Assembly: GCA_910588825.1 (NCBI GenBank)
Contig: CAJURF010000084.1
Span: 1-15,633 of the forward strand
From: an uncultured Lachnospiraceae bacterium
GTDB taxonomy: Bacteria > Bacillota > Clostridia > Lachnospirales > Lachnospiraceae
DNA: 15,633 nt
Direction of reading: 5' to 3'
Below are positions 13,658 through 15,633 of this stretch, piece after piece (within the stretch, counting starts at the first letter, position 1; the number at the start of each line of letters is the position of its first letter). A program made the position numbers and the translations under genes. A model generated the notes under the pieces. The model worked only from the letters and a program-made list of their open reading frames with translations. It was not told the DNA's origin and searched no databases.

Positions 13658-14500
13658 ATGGAACAAAAGATTGAAAGAGTAAAAATGCTTGCACTATTTG
13701 AGAGAGACATGCGAATCAATGAAAAAAGCCAGGCCACCATTGAAAAATATCTGCGGGATGTAAAAGGATTTATCAGATACGTGGGAGAGGATGGTATGAT
13801 CACAAAAAACGTGGTGATTACCTATAAACAGCATCTGCTGAGATGGTATGCAGTCACAAGCGCCAATTCCATGCTGGCGGCGGTGAATTATTTTCTCAAG
13901 GCAGTGGGAAGTGAAGACTGTGTGGTGAAGACGTTCAAAGTGCAGAAAGCCGCTTTTCGTGAGAAAGAGCGGGAGCTGACCAAGGCGGAGTATCTTCGTC
14001 TGATCGCCGCAGCCAGAAGAAAGGGAAAGCAGAGGCTGTGTCTGGTGATGCAGACCATAGGGGCCACGGGAATCCGTATCAGCGAGCTGCCGTTTATTAC
14101 TGTGGAGTCTCTGTATACCCATCAGGCGAAAGTATGTTTAAAAGGCAAAACCCGGACTGTAATTCTGCCGCTGAAGCTGTGCCGGGAGCTGAAAAAGTAT
14201 GCAAAGGAAAAGGGAATCCGCTCCGGAAGCATCTTTGTGACGCGTACGGGCAGGCCCCTGGACCGGAGCAATATTCTTCATGAAATGAAAAGCCTCTGTG
14301 ATATGGCACAAGTGGTAAGCAGTAAAATATCTCCTCATAACCTGAGGCATCTGTTCGCAGTTACCTATTACAACCGGGAAAGGGATATCTGCCATCTGGC
14401 AGATCTGCTGGGGCACTCCAATATTAATACAACCCGTGTGTATACCCTGGTCAGCTATGAAGAACAGGAGCAGCAAATAAATAGATTAGGTTTGTTATAA
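13658..14500 (+). CDS. Tyrosine recombinase/integrase, XerC/D-like
   Basis: The 280-residue protein carries an N-terminal SAM-like core-binding domain (about 5-90: SQATIEKYLRDVKGFIRYV) and a catalytic domain with the full set of active-site residues: R140 in GATGIRISEL, K164 in LKGKTR, H227-x-x-R230 in SPHNLRHLFA, H253 in LLGHSNINTTRVY and the nucleophile Tyr262. It would cut and rejoin DNA through a Tyr-phosphate link. Start: ATG 13658 with AGGAGGAAACGCAG directly ahead. The frame stays open upstream to a TTG at 13610, which has a weaker site. Small size and lack of an AP2-like arm-binding domain point to a XerC/D or invertase-type enzyme rather than a phage integrase. No att site pair was found. 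It is intact, with a promoter and palindrome upstream. Confidence 0.9.
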   Translation: MEQKIERVKMLALFERDMRINEKSQATIEKYLRDVKGFIRYVGEDGMITKNVVITYKQHLLRWYAVTSANSMLAAVNYFLKAVGSEDCVVKTFKVQKAAFREKERELTKAEYLRLIAAARRKGKQRLCLVMQTIGATGIRISELPFITVESLYTHQAKVCLKGKTRTVILPLKLCRELKKYAKEKGIRSGSIFVTRTGRPLDRSNILHEMKSLCDMAQVVSSKISPHNLRHLFAVTYYNRERDICHLADLLGHSNINTTRVYTLVSYEEQEQQINRLGLL

Positions 14501-14503
14501 TTC

Positions 14504-14533
14504 TTGTGGCTTCCCCCAAAACTGTGATATAAT
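14504..14533 (+). promoter_or_regulatory. Promoter of the phenylacetate-CoA ligase gene
   Basis: TTGTGG (14504-14509), an 18-bp spacer, and a consensus TATAAT (14528-14533), with an ~75-base leader to the ATG at 14613. The leader carries a small hairpin: AATGCTGG (14566-14573) pairs with CCGGCATT (14577-14584) with one G-T pair around AAA. No known riboswitch is recognised. Confidence 0.6.
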
Positions 14534-14612
14534 AAATCACTCAAGTGAATGAAAATACGTTCTGGAATGCTGGAAACCGGCATTTGGACAAAATTTGAAG
14601 GAGGGAAATGCA

Positions 14613-15626
14613 ATGATTTGGGCTCCAGAAGAGACTTTTTCCCGGGAGGAAATTCAGGCCATTCAGCTGCGGAAACTGAAACAGGCTGTAGCATATACCT
14701 ATGAAAAAGTTCCCAATTACCGCGTGAAAATGGATCAGGCGGGAGTAAAACCAAAAGATATTCAGACGTTAAAAGATCTGGAAAAATTACCGTTTACCAA
14801 TAAATCGGATTTTAGAGATAATTATCCCATGGGATTATTTGCCTGTTCCAAGAGCGAACTGGTGCGTATTCATGCCAGTTCAGGAACCACTGGAAAGCCT
14901 ACGGTGGTGGGGTATACAAAGAATGACAAACATATCTGGACTAACAATGTGTCCCGGATTGCCTGTATGGGAGGTGCAACAGGCGAAGACATTGTACAAA
15001 TCGCTTTCGGGTACGGATTGTTCACAGGGGCCCTGGGGCTTCATGCAGGTCTGGAAAACATCGGCGCCACAGTAATTCCCATGTCTTCCGGCAATACAAG
15101 GAAACAGATTATGTTTATGCAGGATATGGGGACTACCTTGCTGGTAGCCACGCCTTCCTATGCACTGCATCTGGGGGAAGCTGCCCGGGCCATGGGAATT
15201 GACCCGGAGGAGGATTTGAAAATACATATCGGACTGTTCGGCGGAGAGGGAATGACAGAGCCAATGCGGGACGAGATGCACAGAATCTGGGGTAAAAGCT
15301 TCCTGTGCACTCAGAACTACGGTATGAGTGAACTGTGCGGCCCCGGTGTCTCCGGTGAGTGTGAACAGCTTCAGGGAATGCATGTGAATGAGGATTGGTT
15401 TATACCGGAGATTATTGACCCCAAAACAGGGGAGGTACTGCCCCCAGGTGCCAAAGGGGAACTGGTGGTGACCTGTCTGGGGAAAGAAGCCCTGCCCATG
15501 ATCCGATACCGCACCAAGGACATTTCCAAATTGATGTATGAGCCATGCCCATGCGGCAGAACCACAGTCCGCATGGACAATCTGTCCGGCCGTTCCGACG
15601 ATATGCTGGTAATCCGGCTTCCCTGA
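14613..15626 (+). pseudogene. paaK: Phenylacetate-CoA ligase (PaaK family), prematurely stopped
   Basis: The 337-residue frame has adenylate-forming enzyme motifs: the ATP loop HASSGTTGKPTVVGYT (87-102), LFGGEGMTEPMR (208-219), QNYGMSELCGPGVSGEC (234-250) and R-Y-R-T-K-D (298-303). A Cys-pair stretch (YEPCPCGRTTVRM) follows, then LSGRSDDMLVIR (324-335). It would activate phenylacetate or related aryl acids to CoA thioesters via an acyl-adenylate. Family members run to about 430 residues and continue G-V-N-V-F-P-S after VIR. Here the frame reads L-P-stop (TGA 15624-15626), so the mobile C-terminal domain needed for thioesterification is missing. In another frame the last bases read F-P-E-E-H, suggesting a deletion or frameshift rather than a plain nonsense mutation. 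The ATG at 14613 has AAGGAGGG ahead. The window ends 7 bases later, so the continuation is unseen. Confidence 0.75.
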
Positions 15627-15633
15627 GGAGCAC

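Overview
The window looks like a gut-type low-GC Firmicute of the Lachnospiraceae / Clostridium cluster XIVa kind. This is an inference from strong AGGAGG ribosome binding sites, sigma-A type promoters with 17-18 bp spacing, TTG/GTG starts, and surface proteins with Ig-like, Cys-rich and Fn3 repeats. It reads as accessory chromosome: a decaying left arm, an intact five-gene operon in the middle, and two recombinase genes with mobile repeat elements on the right.

Left arm (1-2910, all minus strand). A catabolic-looking cluster is falling apart. It holds an MFS transporter with its middle and C-terminus missing (289-745), whose 3' end is joined to a frameshifted SymE-like toxin remnant (149-288). 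Next is an AraC-type regulator with two in-frame stops, cut off at its N-terminal side by a 164-bp element with perfect 25-bp terminal inverted repeats (1205-1368). An intact metal-dependent amidohydrolase (1398-2204) has its own promoter. Then comes a two-gene toxin-antitoxin-like unit: a 61-residue small protein whose stop overlaps the GTG start of a GNAT-type partner that has lost its core. Its promoter overlaps a perfect 26-bp operator-like palindrome.

Centre (3071-11481, plus strand). A promoter and a strong terminator bracket five tightly packed genes: a DUF4143-type AAA ATPase, a thymidylate-kinase-like P-loop kinase (8-nt overlap with the gene before), a STAND/AAA-type NTPase, a TPR protein that appears to be its partner, and a 1137-residue secreted transglutaminase-fold protein with four Cys-rich repeats, Ig-like domains and an Fn3 domain. 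The NTPase + TPR pair resembles bacterial conflict/signalling pairs. Its placement with a kinase and a secreted putative enzyme is the most novel-looking arrangement here. That these genes form one system is inference.

Right arm (11580-15633). A serine resolvase is followed by a second, diverged copy of the left-arm repeat element, which abuts the end of a third partial copy. Then come a small secreted Ig-like protein on the minus strand with a Cys/His C-terminal motif, and a complete tyrosine recombinase. Last is a phenylacetate-CoA ligase whose reading frame stops at the hinge before its C-terminal domain, seven bases before the window ends.
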